From contig OV121094.1 in assembly GCA_921293015.1 (NCBI GenBank), positions 4,516,764 to 4,580,763 on the forward strand: DNA of 64,000 bases. Reading direction: 5' to 3'. This DNA is from Phorcus lineatus (lineage: Eukaryota; Mollusca; Gastropoda; Trochida; Trochidae). The position numbers and the translations under genes were made by a program. Below are positions 1-15,100 of the stretch, piece after piece; the stretch's first letter is position 1; the number at the start of each line of letters is the position of its first letter. The notes under the pieces are model-generated. The model was not told where the DNA came from. It saw only the letters and a list, made by a program, of their open reading frames with translations, and did no database searches.

Positions 1-18
1 TACCACGATGACACCTAC

Positions 19-144
19 CCCATTGGACCGTGTGATGATCCTGTAGCCAATCATAGCACCGTTATCAACCTCACTCACATACAGGAACATGGACGGGTAA
101 TGTTGCTTAGCAACGGATGCAACACTCTCTGGGTAAAATCGAAC
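19..144 (-). CDS. EMC1: EMC1 exon 18 (last in window)
   Basis: Residues 632-673, VRFYPESVASVAKQHYPSMF then LYVSEVDNGAMIGYRIITRS, matching the FYLVDAEQGRLCGYRL region. Acceptor TTTTCACAG, donor GTAGGT at 18/17, so the next intron starts inside the window and the gene continues off the left edge. Confidence 0.94.
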
Positions 145-3100
145 CTGTGAAAAGATGCGATACATGATTTTACAAGTGCAACCAGGAATATTCAAGGCAA
201 TTTTATGACTGGTAGAGATGATACTAGATACTAAATACTAAAAGCATTTGGGCTTAATTTTTATCAAGTAACATGTTATTCCAGCCAGTGAAACGGTCAC
301 AAATTTGATTCCATCAACTCCAAATGTGGACTGTTACTGAAAAAGATATGTCATATTTGTGATGATGATGATGATGATGATGATAATGATCAAAAACATA
401 AAAAAACATAAAATACCAGTAAATTTTTCAATATTTATTTTCTCAAAATAGCAGCTGAGAAGATAATTTCTCAAATCTACCAATCCCTGTTATTGGCCAT
501 AAATTGAAAAATTTGCCTATGGAAATCTTCTGAGATAAATTCAGAGGTTAAGAAAGGGGACAGCACTCTAAGTTTCTTAATGTTGCAAAACTGAACTGAA
601 CTGAAATGCGGATCATATTTTGATCTACCCACCCTGCTGTCAGCCCCGAGGAGAGTAAGTCCCCGCAGGAAGTCTTCACTCATCTCCGAGAGCAGCGCTG
701 CCTGGATCACATCATAGCCAAGGTCAAGGCCTTTCACTGGGAGACCCTCAACAGGTGCCCCGCTGATGGGGTTGAAGGCAAACAGGAACCCATTTCCGCT
801 TTTCTGGAATTGAATCATGAATGCTATTGACAAAACTGAGACAGATTGAAAATGATATGAAAGTGAAGAGACGAATGATCATATCATCTATGACTCATGA
901 CCATTCTCTTCCAATGGAGCTAGCTCAAGTTATAAAATCCCATGCTTGTTTTGATAAGAGCGTATCTGACCTTATGCAATCAAAGTTGATTGTGAATGTA
1001 GCTAGCTATTTACATACATACATACAGAAAAATACTAATATAGCGCCAAAAAACAGAAACTGCTCAGAAGCACTGTAATGAACACATGAAAGTGTCAGGT
1101 AGTCAATCAAATGCAATATTAAAATAGTGTGTTTTAAGTCCGGATTTAAATCTCGGAAGTTCATCTCTGTCTCTGAGGTTTTGAGGAAGGTGATTCCATA
1201 GAGAAGGGCCGGCAACTTAAAAATTTTCGCTTAAAAAATCTAGTGGATGACAAAACAGAGGTGAGTGATAAGAAAAACTGGCTGGACTTTCAGTAATTTT
1301 GAATTTCTTATTAACCACAGCTTGTGATGGATGTTAATGCAAAACTTGGAGGGATCAAATGTTAAGGTTTAAAGATGTTAATATCATGCATGACATTACA
1401 TACCCGACTCTTGCCAACAACAACGCACTGCGGCAATAGGGGGAAGTGAGCAGTGGTTCTCTGTGTGTATAGAACCATGCGCTGTTTGTTGTAGCGATCA
1501 AAGGGAGATAACTCTGGAAGGAACTGCTGCCATACAATCTTTCCAGTGTGACTACGCATTCCATAGATCTGAAAAACGTTTAAGAAAATGAAAATATTAT
1601 GGGTTTCATCTTTTGACACTTGAACTTTTAAGAAAATTTAGGCCACGTGACATGGCGTACCTACATCATCTGTTCTGAAAATGCAGACATGCCAGGAAGA
1701 ATTTATAATGTATTAACACTTATGGATATTACAGGACATTATACTACCAAAATTTCAGATAGATAAAACATATCACCTCACCCTTCCTAGAAAATCAATA
1801 CTGATGATATCTTCATCCTACACAACAATTCTGAACAACTACAACAAAGCAAATAGTCTTTGAGCAAATTTGTTGTCCTTAATAAAACATAATACTATTA
1901 TATTGAGTCATAATTTTAAAATGAGTCATAATTATACAACTAAAAACTAGAAACAAATAGTGTTCCAGAAAAATATCCTCAATAAACTCATCACTGCGCC
2001 AAAGTCCTTACCTTGCCAGAGGCGGTGACGGCGATGATGATCTTCTTCAGATTGAAGTCATCCCGTGTGAGCTCCTCTTCCATATCTTCCTCTTCCCCCT
2101 CCATGTCCTCCCCGTCGTCCCGGGATACCATGGAGGCGTGGTGTCGGTGCCCCTGCAGCTTGTGGATCATGTGCTCTACAAACCACTGGAAGGAGCAGAA
2201 ACACAAATTCATCAATTCAAGAACTGACAAATTTGGTATTGCTCTATTGGAAGATGGTGATTTTTCTGAAGCTTGATCATTTGCTATATAATTACTGGTA
2301 GGGAAATAAACTTCACTGGTACGTGTCTGTGTAAGGTACAATCATTTACAATTACCATGATACGACCCAAGTACGATGTCACACCTGTAAAGTGTTAGTT
2401 GGAAAGAAGAGGGTGATCTAACTTGGGTAACTTGCCCAAAACAATTTTCGATGTGAAAACATATTTTTAAACCAATATGTTAGGTCTGCTGTCACAATAA
2501 AATCAGATTCTTTGAAATTCTATTTTCAGAAATTTGTCGGTAGACCTTTTGGATTTAGGGAAAAAGATGAAATTAGGTTTTTTAGGTTTTGACCCCTGTG
2601 ACCCCATTTGGGGTCATGGGGTCACCAAACCTACAATTTAGAATCCCCGTTGACCAAGGAGTCTACACACACCTTTTCAGCTCTCTAGACCTTTTGGAAC
2701 TGGAGAAGAAGATGAAATTAGGTTTTTCAGGTTTTGACCCCTGTGACCCCATTTGGGGTCATGGGGTCACCAAACCTACAATTTAGAATCTCCAGTGCCC
2801 AAGGAGTCTACACACAACTATTCAGCTCTCTGGACCTTTTGGAACTAGGGAAAAAGATGAAATTAGGTTTTTCAGGTTTTGACCCCTGTGACCCCATTTG
2901 GGGTCATGGGGTCACCAAACCTACAATTTAGAATCTCCAGTGCCCAAGGAGTCTACACACAACTATTCAGCTCTCTGGACCTTTTGGAACTGGAGAAGAA
3001 GATGAAATTAGGTTTTTCAGGTTTTGACCCCTGTGACCCCATTTGGGGTCATGGGGTCACCAAACCTACAATTTAGAATCTCCAGTGCCCAAGGAGTCTA

Positions 3101-6100
3101 CACACAACTTTTCAGCTCTCTGGACCTTTTGGAACTGGAGAAGAAGATGAAAATAGATTTTTAAGTTTTTGACCCTTGTGACCCCATTTGGGGTCATGGG
3201 GTCACGAAATCTACAATTTAGAATCCCCATTTGCCAAGGAGTATGCACATAAAATTTCAGCTCTCTAGAGTCATTGGTTCTGGAGAAGAAGTCGAAAAAG
3301 TGAAAAGTTTACGGATGGACGGACGGACGGATGGACGGACGCCGGACGCCTTGCCATGCCATAAGCCCGTCGGGTCTTTCAGACCTGATGAGCTAAAAAG
3401 TTACCAAGAGAGTCTTAAAGAAACTTTGGAGATCTGCGATACCTGATAAAAATATAAAATTACATAGAGGTTGCAAGTAAGGTCACAGATTTTCATTGCT
3501 ACACCATGACAACTTGTGAATTTGGTTCGTCAACTATTTAATTTTGAAAAAACGTTTTAAATGGATGAAAATATAGTCATATAAATTGTATCTCACCTGG
3601 ATTTGAGAAAACTGGACTCGCAATCTCTTGATAAACATGGCCAGGATATCCTCTGCAAAAGAACATTATTATATAATAAACACAAATAGTTTACAAGCCA
3701 ATCTATACCGTTTCATAAAGCTAACATCTATCTATCTTTTTGTGATAAAAGACTTTCTTTACAGAACACTATTAAAGTGATGTGTCCACTTGAAACAAAT
3801 GAAATAATGATAGACATAAACAAGGAATTAAGATTGACATATATATATGAAGTCTGGTCTAGCTAGCATGTAGTTTAAAGTGGGGCTCCCGGGTAAAATC
3901 ACCTTATTTAACCAAGCCAAATTGTACACTTATGTGCATGTTTTCATGATATATCCTTCTTGAATTGATTTTACGTCAGGTTTTAACAAGTTTAGATAAC
4001 TTGATTATGTATATAATTTCGATTGAAAAAAGGATAGTAAATTGCCTTCCCGATCGTGTTCTCGTGAAATCAACCGGATGTGACGTCAACTGTGGAAAAC
4101 ACACGTGACGTAGCCGCCATGACAAATGTAAACAACACCACATTTCATAATTAGGTGATCGTGTTCTCGTAGCAATTGAAAACCGTTTCGGGTGAGGATT
4201 TTACGAAAATTAAGAAAAAAGGACAAAGCCTTTTGATGACTTTTATACGTTATTATGGAAACAATTCGTATGATAATTCGCAGTCTCAAACCACTGCTTT
4301 ACACTGTGTCTACACGGGTAATGCACCCAATTAAAAACACCGGTGAGTGACTCCTTGTTATAATTTTCCTAAAAAAAAAATTCTTCGTCAGTTTACTGTC
4401 GAATGTATCAATATCACTTCGTTTTTCAGCCTCAAAGAAACAGCTGATTTGTCATCGTAAGTCTCTCGAACGCAGCTCTCGTCATTCGCCGAGTTTTGTT
4501 TATATTTCGCTGCCGTGACTTTCGAGAGGCGGCCTCAATCTACATCAGTACAAGTGTATAAAAAAAACATTTGAACAATTGGTGAAGTTAAATTTGTTGT
4601 ACTGGGGATTTTGAGTAAATTACAAAATCATATCTATGATATGAACAAAGATAATTTGTTGTTGATATTAGAATTTTCTAAAGGGTGAAAAATTACCAGA
4701 TGACACCATTTACATTTTAGTCTTTCAACTCTAAATTTCAAAATGATATATACTTTAATTATTTCAACATTTTTTGTAAATGAACTATAAATACAAAGCA
4801 AAATAAAGTGAATCAAATAAATTTTATTATTATTATTTAAACAGAAGGGATTTATAAAATTTAATTTATTCAATCAGATTCAATATCAAATATTGCTTAA
4901 ATCATTCTCCCTAATCAAGAAATTAAATATAATTTTTTGCAAAGCTTGGAAATTATGTAAAGCCCAATTATTCTGTGTGCCAAACTTGACTTTCAAAATT
5001 AAGTCAATCATCTCAATGCATTTCGAATAACATAACATTAAGACTGACATACAAAAATATATGGTTTATTCTATTTTTGTAATATGAATCTTATCACATG
5101 CATTTATAATCTATATTTTATTAAATTGTCAAAATAGTATTCACTTGAGCAATATTTTAATGCTGTGACAGAATGACAGTTTATGATATTTGGGGTGGAG
5201 TGTCTGGAAAAAAAAACGCTTTTTTGTACACAGAAGATGTCTTTAGATGACTGAACAAAAATTGTATTTTTTTTATTGAATATGCAATGTCATTAGTTAA
5301 ATATCTTGGTTATAGACATCAGTGCATGAATTTATTCAGCATCCATAGCAGTTTATTTTATTGTATAAGGCAATGCTTAGTTAAAGTTAATATTTAGAAG
5401 AAAAATAGCAATTAAAGCAAACAAGGGAATTTTGTGTGCTGTTAATATGCAAGTAAATAACATCACAAACAAAAAACTGTGCTTGAGCATTCTTATTTAT
5501 TATTTGTAAACTTTATATAATAATTTATCTATTTTTGTTGCAACACCAAAAAAGAAAGAAAATTTAATTGCACCAATTTTTGGAAAATTATTTCACTGTA
5601 GTTCTGTTGTCAATACATTGTTTGTAATATCATATATCTTGATAGACTTATTTTAATCTTTTTTTATCCTAATTCCTAGTGAATAGGTGAAGGGCGATTG
5701 ATCAGCTTATTTCCAATTCCAACAAAGGTAATATGAAAAATGGACGAAAGAATGAATGAAGGTTCAGAATATTTGATAATTTTTGTGTTTGGTCAGAAAA
5801 AAATAAAGACTGGTCATGGATTTTAAAACATGGAAAGCTTACAAAATAAAAATTCCATATCAAACAACGGCCATGCACAAATAAATAATTTAGTGAAATC
5901 AGCAAATAATTGAAAATAATTGCCAGATTCAACCACCACAAGTTATTATGATTTTACTATGCATTCGTAAAATGTTATCATAATTTTCAATTTCATAATA
6001 AATAAAAAGTATGCAGCTGGTAATTTCATTTTGAATCTGTCCACGATACATTGAATTATTTCACACTCGTGTATTTTGCTGCGTTGTACGTACGTGCAAG

Positions 6101-9100
6101 TTGACTTACGTAACGAGCGGCATTTCGCCATTTTAAACGACAAAAATACAGTTACACAACATACGTTTGTTTAAATCATCATTGTCCTTACATTGGCAAG
6201 GGCATATGTAAAAACACGTACGTTACCCGATGTCTTTTCGACCGAAATTAGTACTGTTTTGACGTTCGAGTTCAACATATGAAGAGACTCACTTCCGGGT
6301 TATGTAATGGACATTTATTCAACTTAATCGTCATTTTTATTTTATTTCCTTTTTACTATTGAGTCAGAAGTTCATAAGGAGATATCTTGCCAATTTTTAT
6401 ATGAATTGGTCGACTGGTATGGCTGCTACAATCCGCGCTATTTCATTGTCTGACAGTGTAAAGATACGACAGAGGCCATCTGTTTTCCACAGGTGACGTC
6501 ACACATTCCATAGGACGAAATCGAGGTTTTCCCGGTGTTTATCGTAAAGTAAGATGGCCGACACGTCAAAACAGCAACGTAAACTAGAGTTTTCAACTTC
6601 TTTTACGATTTTCTAAAAACATCCTTCATCCGAATAGCTAAGGTATTTGTGATATTGATGACTTATAACTAATGAATGTGTTTTTCACGTCTATTAGATG
6701 TACATGCGAAGCAAAGTGTATATAGACGGAAAAGTTTGGAGCAAAATCACCCGGGAGTTGCACTTTAAGATATGTGTTGGACGAAAGAGTCAGAAATAAT
6801 ACTTTACATGAATAAATCACCCATGTGAAGTTTTATTACATATACATTTATTAAAAGTTTATAAATCACAATTGTCTGAGTCATGAATAGAACAAAGCAT
6901 CATTTATGCAAATGAGGAACCAAAAAGCCCATCCACATATATCTAGCGATAAAATTTCATAACATACCAAAAATTTGTCCTGCGTTAAGAACTTATCTTA
7001 TTATGTTGATAGATTTTTCTACTGCAGCTAAATTTTACCAATCTATTTGCAAATGAAAGTGATATTGTGATTAAAGAAATGTTCACCTTCTTGGGATCCA
7101 AATTCATCCTCGAACTTGGCCTGATTCTCGGACAGTGGGAGGTCAACCATCTCAACGTTGAGGATGTATGCTAGCGACTCCTCTCGTCGCCAGAAAACCT
7201 TCCCTAGTAGAGGGGAGAAGATCATTCAAATCAACAGCATCATGGCTAAGCAAAGGGGAACAACTTGGAAGAGAAGAAACAACATGCATTGCACTAAAAA
7301 ATTCTTTTGTTGTTTTTCTCTGAACTTTTGATTTGCTTTTACAGAAATTTATCAATTCTAATGTCAGCTGATAGATAAAACGGATTTAATAATTGGTTGA
7401 GAGGACTAACCTGATCTGAAGTGGATGCTGTAGTCGTCTGACACAAACGCAATCTTACACGCAAGACGACTGTCCTTCTTACGGGTAAACAACAGGCCAT
7501 TCAACTGGAATAAAAAATTGTACAACATTTTATTTCCCGTCACATCTTAGATGTCTTAGTTTAAATTCATATCAGAATTTTGTCTGCTGACCATTAAAAA
7601 AAAAATATTGTCTCCTTTATATATATACTTTATGTTGTCTAGAATTAAAATTCAAAGTTCATTTTGATAAAAACATTTTTAAACAAAAATATTGGATGCA
7701 TTACGACTATATAGTGAACATGCTTACTTCACCAAGTAAATGTTGGAGAGGCAAGTCTATCATGTTTTTTATATGTATTTCACTTCTCTATTGACACTTG
7801 TGATGCGAGTTGAATAAAGTCATTCTTACCTGGTTAGGATATCCATGTGTGTTTGTGATAGGAACTTTCTGGGTCAGATCAGCCACCTCCCCCCAGCTCT
7901 TCAGGTCATAGGCAGTCAGAGAAAGCTGGAAGAAGTATGTGTCTAGTTTATATTAACTTTAGACTGCATGTCCCTCAGCTTACTTTATGTCCCCCAATAT
8001 CTGGTAATGAATAGTCAACTGAAGTGTTGTAATATATAGTAGATGTCCCCCAAAATCTGGTGACAAATAGTCAACTGAAGTGTTGTAATATATGGTAGAT
8101 GTCCCCCAAAATCTGGTGACAAATAGTCAACTGAAGTGTTGTAATTAGAAGATAAATAGTTGCATTTGTAAAATTTCACAGGATTCGTTGTTAATGAACA
8201 CCCTCAAATTTAGTTTAAAAGCGATGGTGTTAGCCAGAGGTTTTAAACACTTAAATTGGCGGGTGTATAATATTTGATAATAATGAGGTCACTCAACTGC
8301 CCTGACATCATTTGCTCCTAAATATCAAAATCATATTTATTATCTTGATGGCCATTTTTATTTTAACTTCTTCATATATCTTATTATCTTGTACCATATT
8401 TTTAGTTAGCAACATCAATATATTCAATTATTCAAGTATTTCTTGAATTTTCACTATTCATTTGACTTTATTTTCGACAAAATAAACTGTTCTAACACTC
8501 AAATATCCACAATCAAACTTTCTGTACCACAAAATTGAAGTTTAAATGTTGTGTTTCACACCTTATTTCCAGTTATTACAAAGTTAAAGGGGAAACGACA
8601 CTCTACAAGATAAGGAGGACACTTATGTCCTCAGCTTCAACACTCACCTCAGTGTCCGCTTGCTGCAGCGTGAGAAGATATTCCGAGTCTCCCAGGTGGG
8701 TAATCTGAGCTGCAGAGGTCTGAAATATTCTCATTCTTCTCAACAATTCAAATTTACTGACAGCCAGGGCTAAGTACAGAGTAATAAGGTGCCTCATAAT
8801 TTTGATAGATTACAAGATAGAAACTATATCAATCTATCACAAAATCTTAGAAAATGTCTTCAATCATATTCTCTTTAGAATTGGTTGTGCCATACAACAG
8901 ATATAGTGACCAATCCATCCATAAGTCACAATTACTGCCCGAGGGATGAGAAACGAGCCGTGACATATCTTTAATATGTGCACATGCATAGATCGTCTAG
9001 AAATGCTTGTTTTAGTGAGATTTCCCAAGGATCAGACTGTTTCTTGGCTATATCTATGATTTAAATGGAATAAAATGGGTAGCTTGTGAATGTTATTACT

Positions 9101-12100
9101 CGTAAAATCAGATGTCTCTCCCCTTATGCATTCTTGTTTTGGAAACAAATCCTTTATTCAAAAGACAAAGTCCAAGTTGTTGCTCAAACAACAACGAAAA
9201 ATGAATAGATCAAATCCCAAAAAAGGCATATCTACATGTTTTGGAGAGGCAGTAAAGTCAACTAAAACCAATACGTTTCCTGATCCTTCCCTTAATGGGA
9301 TGTTCTAACACTATAAACTGTGTCATATGATTTTTTCTAGGCTTGTGCAAAATTGTTTCTTCTCCTTGCTCTCAAAAAAATCATATGAAAAGTTATAATC
9401 TCTAACTCTCAGCTACACTGGTTTTCCATACAAAGTTTTCATAAACACAAACCTTTGGCAGATCTTTAACAACCTTGACCCCATTCTTGGACACCGAGAG
9501 AATAGCCATATGATCTTTGGACACTCGCAGTGTGACCACTGACCTTGGCTCATCGCTGTCATACTTCAGTTGAGTCGACTCCAAGCGGGTGAAGATGCTT
9601 GCCTGAATATTCAGGTCCTGAAATAAAATGTATCACATAATTTCAAGAGTCGCAGGAATGATTTGTAAATATTTGTTACCAATAGGAGATTCACAATCTC
9701 TATAAAGTAAAAAACTAGTCACAAGCAATATTTGAGATTCTGTGATATTTATTAAAGATATTTAATGTTTACACAGAGCAAAATGTGCAAAATTCATTCG
9801 AAAAATCTTGAAAATTCCTCAAAAGAATTTCATTTCCAAAATAGAACAAAAGGGTAACCCAAAGTGTGATTTACAAATAATACAAAATAAAGTTTTTTGG
9901 GTGGAAAAAATCTGTCAGCATTATTGTCCCTGTCCATGAATAGATTAAGGTCTACATTTCCAAAGTTCCAATTTTCAAAGTGTACATATTGAGCCAAACT
10001 AAATAATTCTCACTGTCCCATAAGTTTTGCATCGACTGGGCGACAGGCGAACATATTCTGCTCGTTAGTTAGGCAGTGAATGAATAAACCTTCAAAAATT
10101 ACCAGCCAAAGACTATGATTTTGTTGATTTGAGGCAAACTTATGGAAAACTCCCACAAGTTACCAGCCGGAACCAAAAGTTTCCAGGATACAAGCTGTCA
10201 GAGCAGTATTTCATACACTGCCATAATCTTCTCCTAGGGAAGGTATGATAATGAGACAGCACAACAACCACCTACCTGGAGAGAGATTGGGGTGAACACC
10301 TGACCATTCTTGACAGACAGCAGTTGCAGAGACTGGGAGTCGCCACGGTAACACAGGAAGTACTGCTCCCCAACGATCTCACAGCTGCAAGCATACAAGA
10401 GGCACATAGCATAAAGAGACCTCAAAATAATCATATATGAAAGCATTTTCTCTCCCCTTTTTTATTACAGAAAAGCATTTCCGCCACCATTTCAAACATG
10501 AGGCCCCTACATGACCCATATGACTTGGGATCGGCAGGGTTGATTTTTCCCCCCTTTTTCAGATTGTAAATGTACTTCTGAGTTAGGGTTACGTTTGCCT
10601 CTAAGATGCTCATGCTCCCGAGTTCTGTATCTTAACAAATCGCAATGTCCTGCTTGATGATCAATCTTAGGTAGCCATCCATAATCTTATCAATGCAACT
10701 TTTATGAGGCCTCTTAGATCTTATTTCGCTAAGAAAAAAAACGGTTTGTAGAGAATGTACACTGCTGCAAAAGAGATTTTGCTTGTTATTTTGTCAAGAG
10801 ATATGTAAATCTGCATTCATTTTCAAACGATGTGAAAAACATGATATTTGTCGAGCAGAGATAAATACCTTCTAACAGACCTAATAAAACCATATAGTAC
10901 CACAATGGATGGTTCTTCAAGTTTACCTTGTTTCCATTGTAATCCAGAGAGAAGACACACTCCTGTGAGACTTCATTTTTCCACCCTGCTCTACTGTTAC
11001 CACAGTAACCATAGACTTTTGGGATATACCGACGAGAACAATATCATGATCTCCAGCCTCCATATACCAGAAGTCAACAGACTCCCTGTCATAGAGAAGA
11101 ATATCAATCATTATATTATCATCAATAATTTTTATGTCTCAACATTACTTATAAAAGTAATGAGATAAAGAAAATATGTTGCTATGACAATATCATCACT
11201 GTAGGGACATTTCCTTAGCCTCTTAATCACATGTCATAAGTTACAATAATAATAATGATGTGGATATTCATATGGCGCTATTTCCAGGTGCTAATAACGG
11301 TTCTGATCAAAGCACTGCCTACATCATTATCGAAAATGGTTTGTACTAAAGCGCAGCCTTGAAAGAATATACATCATGTTTTTAGGTTCCTACGAAGCTG
11401 CACGTGCATTGAGTGCGATGGGACTAGCCCAGGGGAATCTCACAGTATAAGACCAAGTCACATATATTCGTAGTTTCCAGGATTTAAACCCACTTTTGAT
11501 ATGAGAGGCTAGTATGCTAAAACCTACACATATGATACGAGACATTTTCACAATCCTTTAAGAAAACAAATATACTATTATAGAACATAAATGCACTCAA
11601 GGGGTTAAAGGAGTGCTCGAGGTAAGGCATTATGCTTGACGGACATAAGACTACATAGACGCATGCTGACCTGTTGGGTAGTTCCAGTTCCCACTGCTTA
11701 TTTCCATCAGAAGCTTGCAGACCATACAGACCTTGAGCTGTAGCCACGACCACAAGCTCGGCTGCAACACAAAGACAAATTTCTCTCTCTGATGGAACAG
11801 TTACCTGCCTGTCTACGAGCCAATTGTCTGTAACTCTAATTAGAGACCAGATCTTACGTTTATGCAATGTTAACATATTTGAAAGCTTGTCAGATACTGC
11901 TTTATCAAATTGGGATCATTTTATTAATTCATAGAGAATGAAAATTTGGAATCCTTCAACCAATATGCATATGGGAATCTAATACTGCTTTATCAAACTG
12001 GGATCATTTTGTTAATTCATAAAGAATGCTAATTTAGAATCCTTCAACCAATATGCATATGGAAATCTAATACATTCTATTTTCATTGACAGTATGTTGA

Positions 12101-15100
12101 TGTTTTCTAACCTCAGAAAACCAATCCTTATCTCATCAACAATACTGATTGCTATTGGTTTATTCTACTTGTATTTTACTCAACTTACGCTTTGATTTTC
12201 CAATAAGGATTCCAGAAGCTCTGAAACTATAAAATAAGAAAGCATGAATAAAAAGAGGTCAAAATCACTGCTAATACTATAGACAAATCTTTCATAAGAT
12301 TAAGATCGATTGTGTTCTGAGAAATAAAAGTTTCAAAATATTGCAACTACTGAGATAAAAACTTTTCCAATGGTTTCCTCACCTTATGGTCTGACAACAC
12401 CCTTAATGGCCAATGTTCAGTATAGTGCTTATGATAGCTACTAATTAGTAAACCTTTCACATGATTTTTTGAAAAGGGATAATAAGGTCCAGGTAAAAGG
12501 ATTAGTTCTCTGGAATTACTTGCTCGTAGCTTTGGATATTGGAAGGCCTTGGCTGACTGAACTCACGTCGGAACATGCGACTGTTCTCAGACTGTTGTGC
12601 AATGGAGTAACTCCTTCCTCTTTACTAGATTAGATTTGTGTCCTTGATGGGTCAAGGTTTATTCCTCAGAACATTGTCAATTTCAATCAGAATGTTATAA
12701 TCTTCATCTAGAGATATCCTAGTAGGTTGATGAAAGACACTGTATGTAGATATTAGACAAAGGTCACATCTCACAGGTATATTTCTTGTTTACCCTTGTT
12801 CATCTTGTCCAATAGTCAGACAAGACAATAACAATATCAATGCAAATTCAAAATCGAAATATACAAGCAAAGTAATTGCTTTTAGAAGAATCAGTGACCA
12901 GCATTTCCCATTTCTAATTAGAGCTCAAAGTTAGCCAGTAAAATTTTGCATTAAAAACATTAAACATTAGAGTTACTCAGTAAAATACTACAAATTATGT
13001 TACCTAATGCAATATTGTTCCTTGTTCTTAACTTGTTAGCATGGTTCATTTATGATAATGAGAAGTGAATACCTTTACTTTAAGTTTAGAATTGGTAAAC
13101 ACAGGTACGATACTGCAAGAGCTGAGGATTTAAAAAAATGCACACCCAGGTTTTTGATCAGTTTTGAGCATGGTCTCCCAGGTGACAGATCCTGTAGATG
13201 GATGCCAGGCTCTGACAATGCTGCCTCCCCCAAATAATGTCACCAAAGCTGGAAGAGAAAGATTAACCACAAAATATTTGATTAAGAAAAAACAGCTGTT
13301 GTAAGTTGGCTGTCAAAAGTAGTTACTAGAACTCAAACATTTAATAATATTCAATGTCAACACTTGATTCATGTTCATTTAGAGAAGTCTTTCTTTATCA
13401 CAGGATTTTTTGTAGTAGTCAATTCTTCACTGATTATTTACTAAAATCGTTCATCCAAAAATGGCTCCAACAATGATATATCTTAGACCAATCCTTGGAT
13501 CCAGATTCTTCCTATCCTATACATAAATCATTCAGTTTTGGTTTGAGAGTAATCAACTATTTGGCATAGTGTTGACACACAAACTTCCTCATTTCTTTCA
13601 AATGCTTTAGTTTCAAAATTGGACCAAAATTTAAATGTAAAAAAATTAAAATGTGTACTCAAATTCACTCACAGGATCCTTCATGCATGACGTGATCCAC
13701 GTGGCCCCGTTCATCCTCTTCAAACACCCGTCTCCATGCTGGCAATAATCATATATATTACCACAATGTTCATATCATGTAAAGTATTTATCTAAAGTCA
13801 AAAAGTTCATCTTTGGCCAAAACGTTCTCTTGAAAGTCAATTGTCTGGACACAATGAATTACATCTGAAGTGTTTTTAAGAGGTTGAAAATTTTTTTACA
13901 TATCAATTACTGAAACTTGTAGTATAAGTAAATGAGCAAGTATGAGAGTTCATGCAATGCTGAACATTGTCTGTTTTCAAATGAAGCCAGTCAGTTTCCA
14001 TTCTTGGTGATATTGGTTAGGTTTACTGTCTACGTAAATGAATGCTATCTTTTTATCAATTCCGACTTCAAACACGTGTCTACTTTCAATAGAAATGAAA
14101 AAGCAGACAAATCTCTCAATCTACATTGGAGAGGAAAAAAGTTCCCTAAGGCCTTAGTGATGGTAGAAAACAAAACCTTTATCTATTTATCAGATTTTAT
14201 GTACCGAAATAAAGTTTCAATGTTCAGTATTTTGTATAGCAGTCAGACATGATGACAGGCTGTTAAAATGCCTGTGTTACTTCAGGGTGTACAATCTTGA
14301 TTTAATTCTACAGGTTATTTTGCATGCGCCACCTACATACTGATGAAAAAGTTTACCTTGATGTTCAATGAAATAGTTTTACAAAATGATAATGATCATG
14401 AAGCATGCAAGTTGTTTCAACGATAAATCAAACTGTAGATCATGGATTTACCTATGCTGCCATTATTGGCGTGAAGTGAAGCTAATACATTCTTTTCTGT
14501 TGCAATTAGGAGTTTCTTTCCATTGGATGATTGATCCCAGAAGGTAAAGGCTGGTTTGCCTATATAAGACTGTCTCCTGAAAAACATAAACAAAAGCCTG
14601 TAATCAAAACACTCAGGGACAAAAAACATCTACTGATGATGGTAAAGTAGTATTGTCTCAAAATATTTTTTCATTAACACTTAACTTAACAAAAGATATC
14701 ACACCTTCTAACGTTCTGTATTATACTTATTAAACCTGAAAAGAGTTTTTGGTTTGATTGAATGCAACAGGAGCTGTATCTATATCTGAGTGTGTATGCG
14801 CAGCAAGACAGTTCCTAGTCAACCACCTCTCTGGACACTCTCTAAGCTAAAAAGTCACATAGCCAAATCTGAAAGTTCAATAAATTTGGCAAGTAAGGCT
14901 GTACACAACATTAAGGTTTTTCCAGCCTTAATGAAGTCATAAGTATTGTGTTTTAAACAATATGTAAGTAGTTCCTGCTGAATATTTCATTATAGTAGAA
15001 CAACTCACCTTTCACATATTGAAACAGTAACAAGAAGAAAGGGTAGGAAGATACAAAATTGTGTTAGGTAATGACAAGATCTTAGCTTCACCCCAAATAT

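Noticed and set aside
2589..3248. Repeated 65-codon frames MTPVTPFGVMGSPNLQF...
   Set aside because: They track the 145-bp unit exactly, recur on the opposite strand in the right-hand array, and lack any start or splice context; by-products of the repeat.
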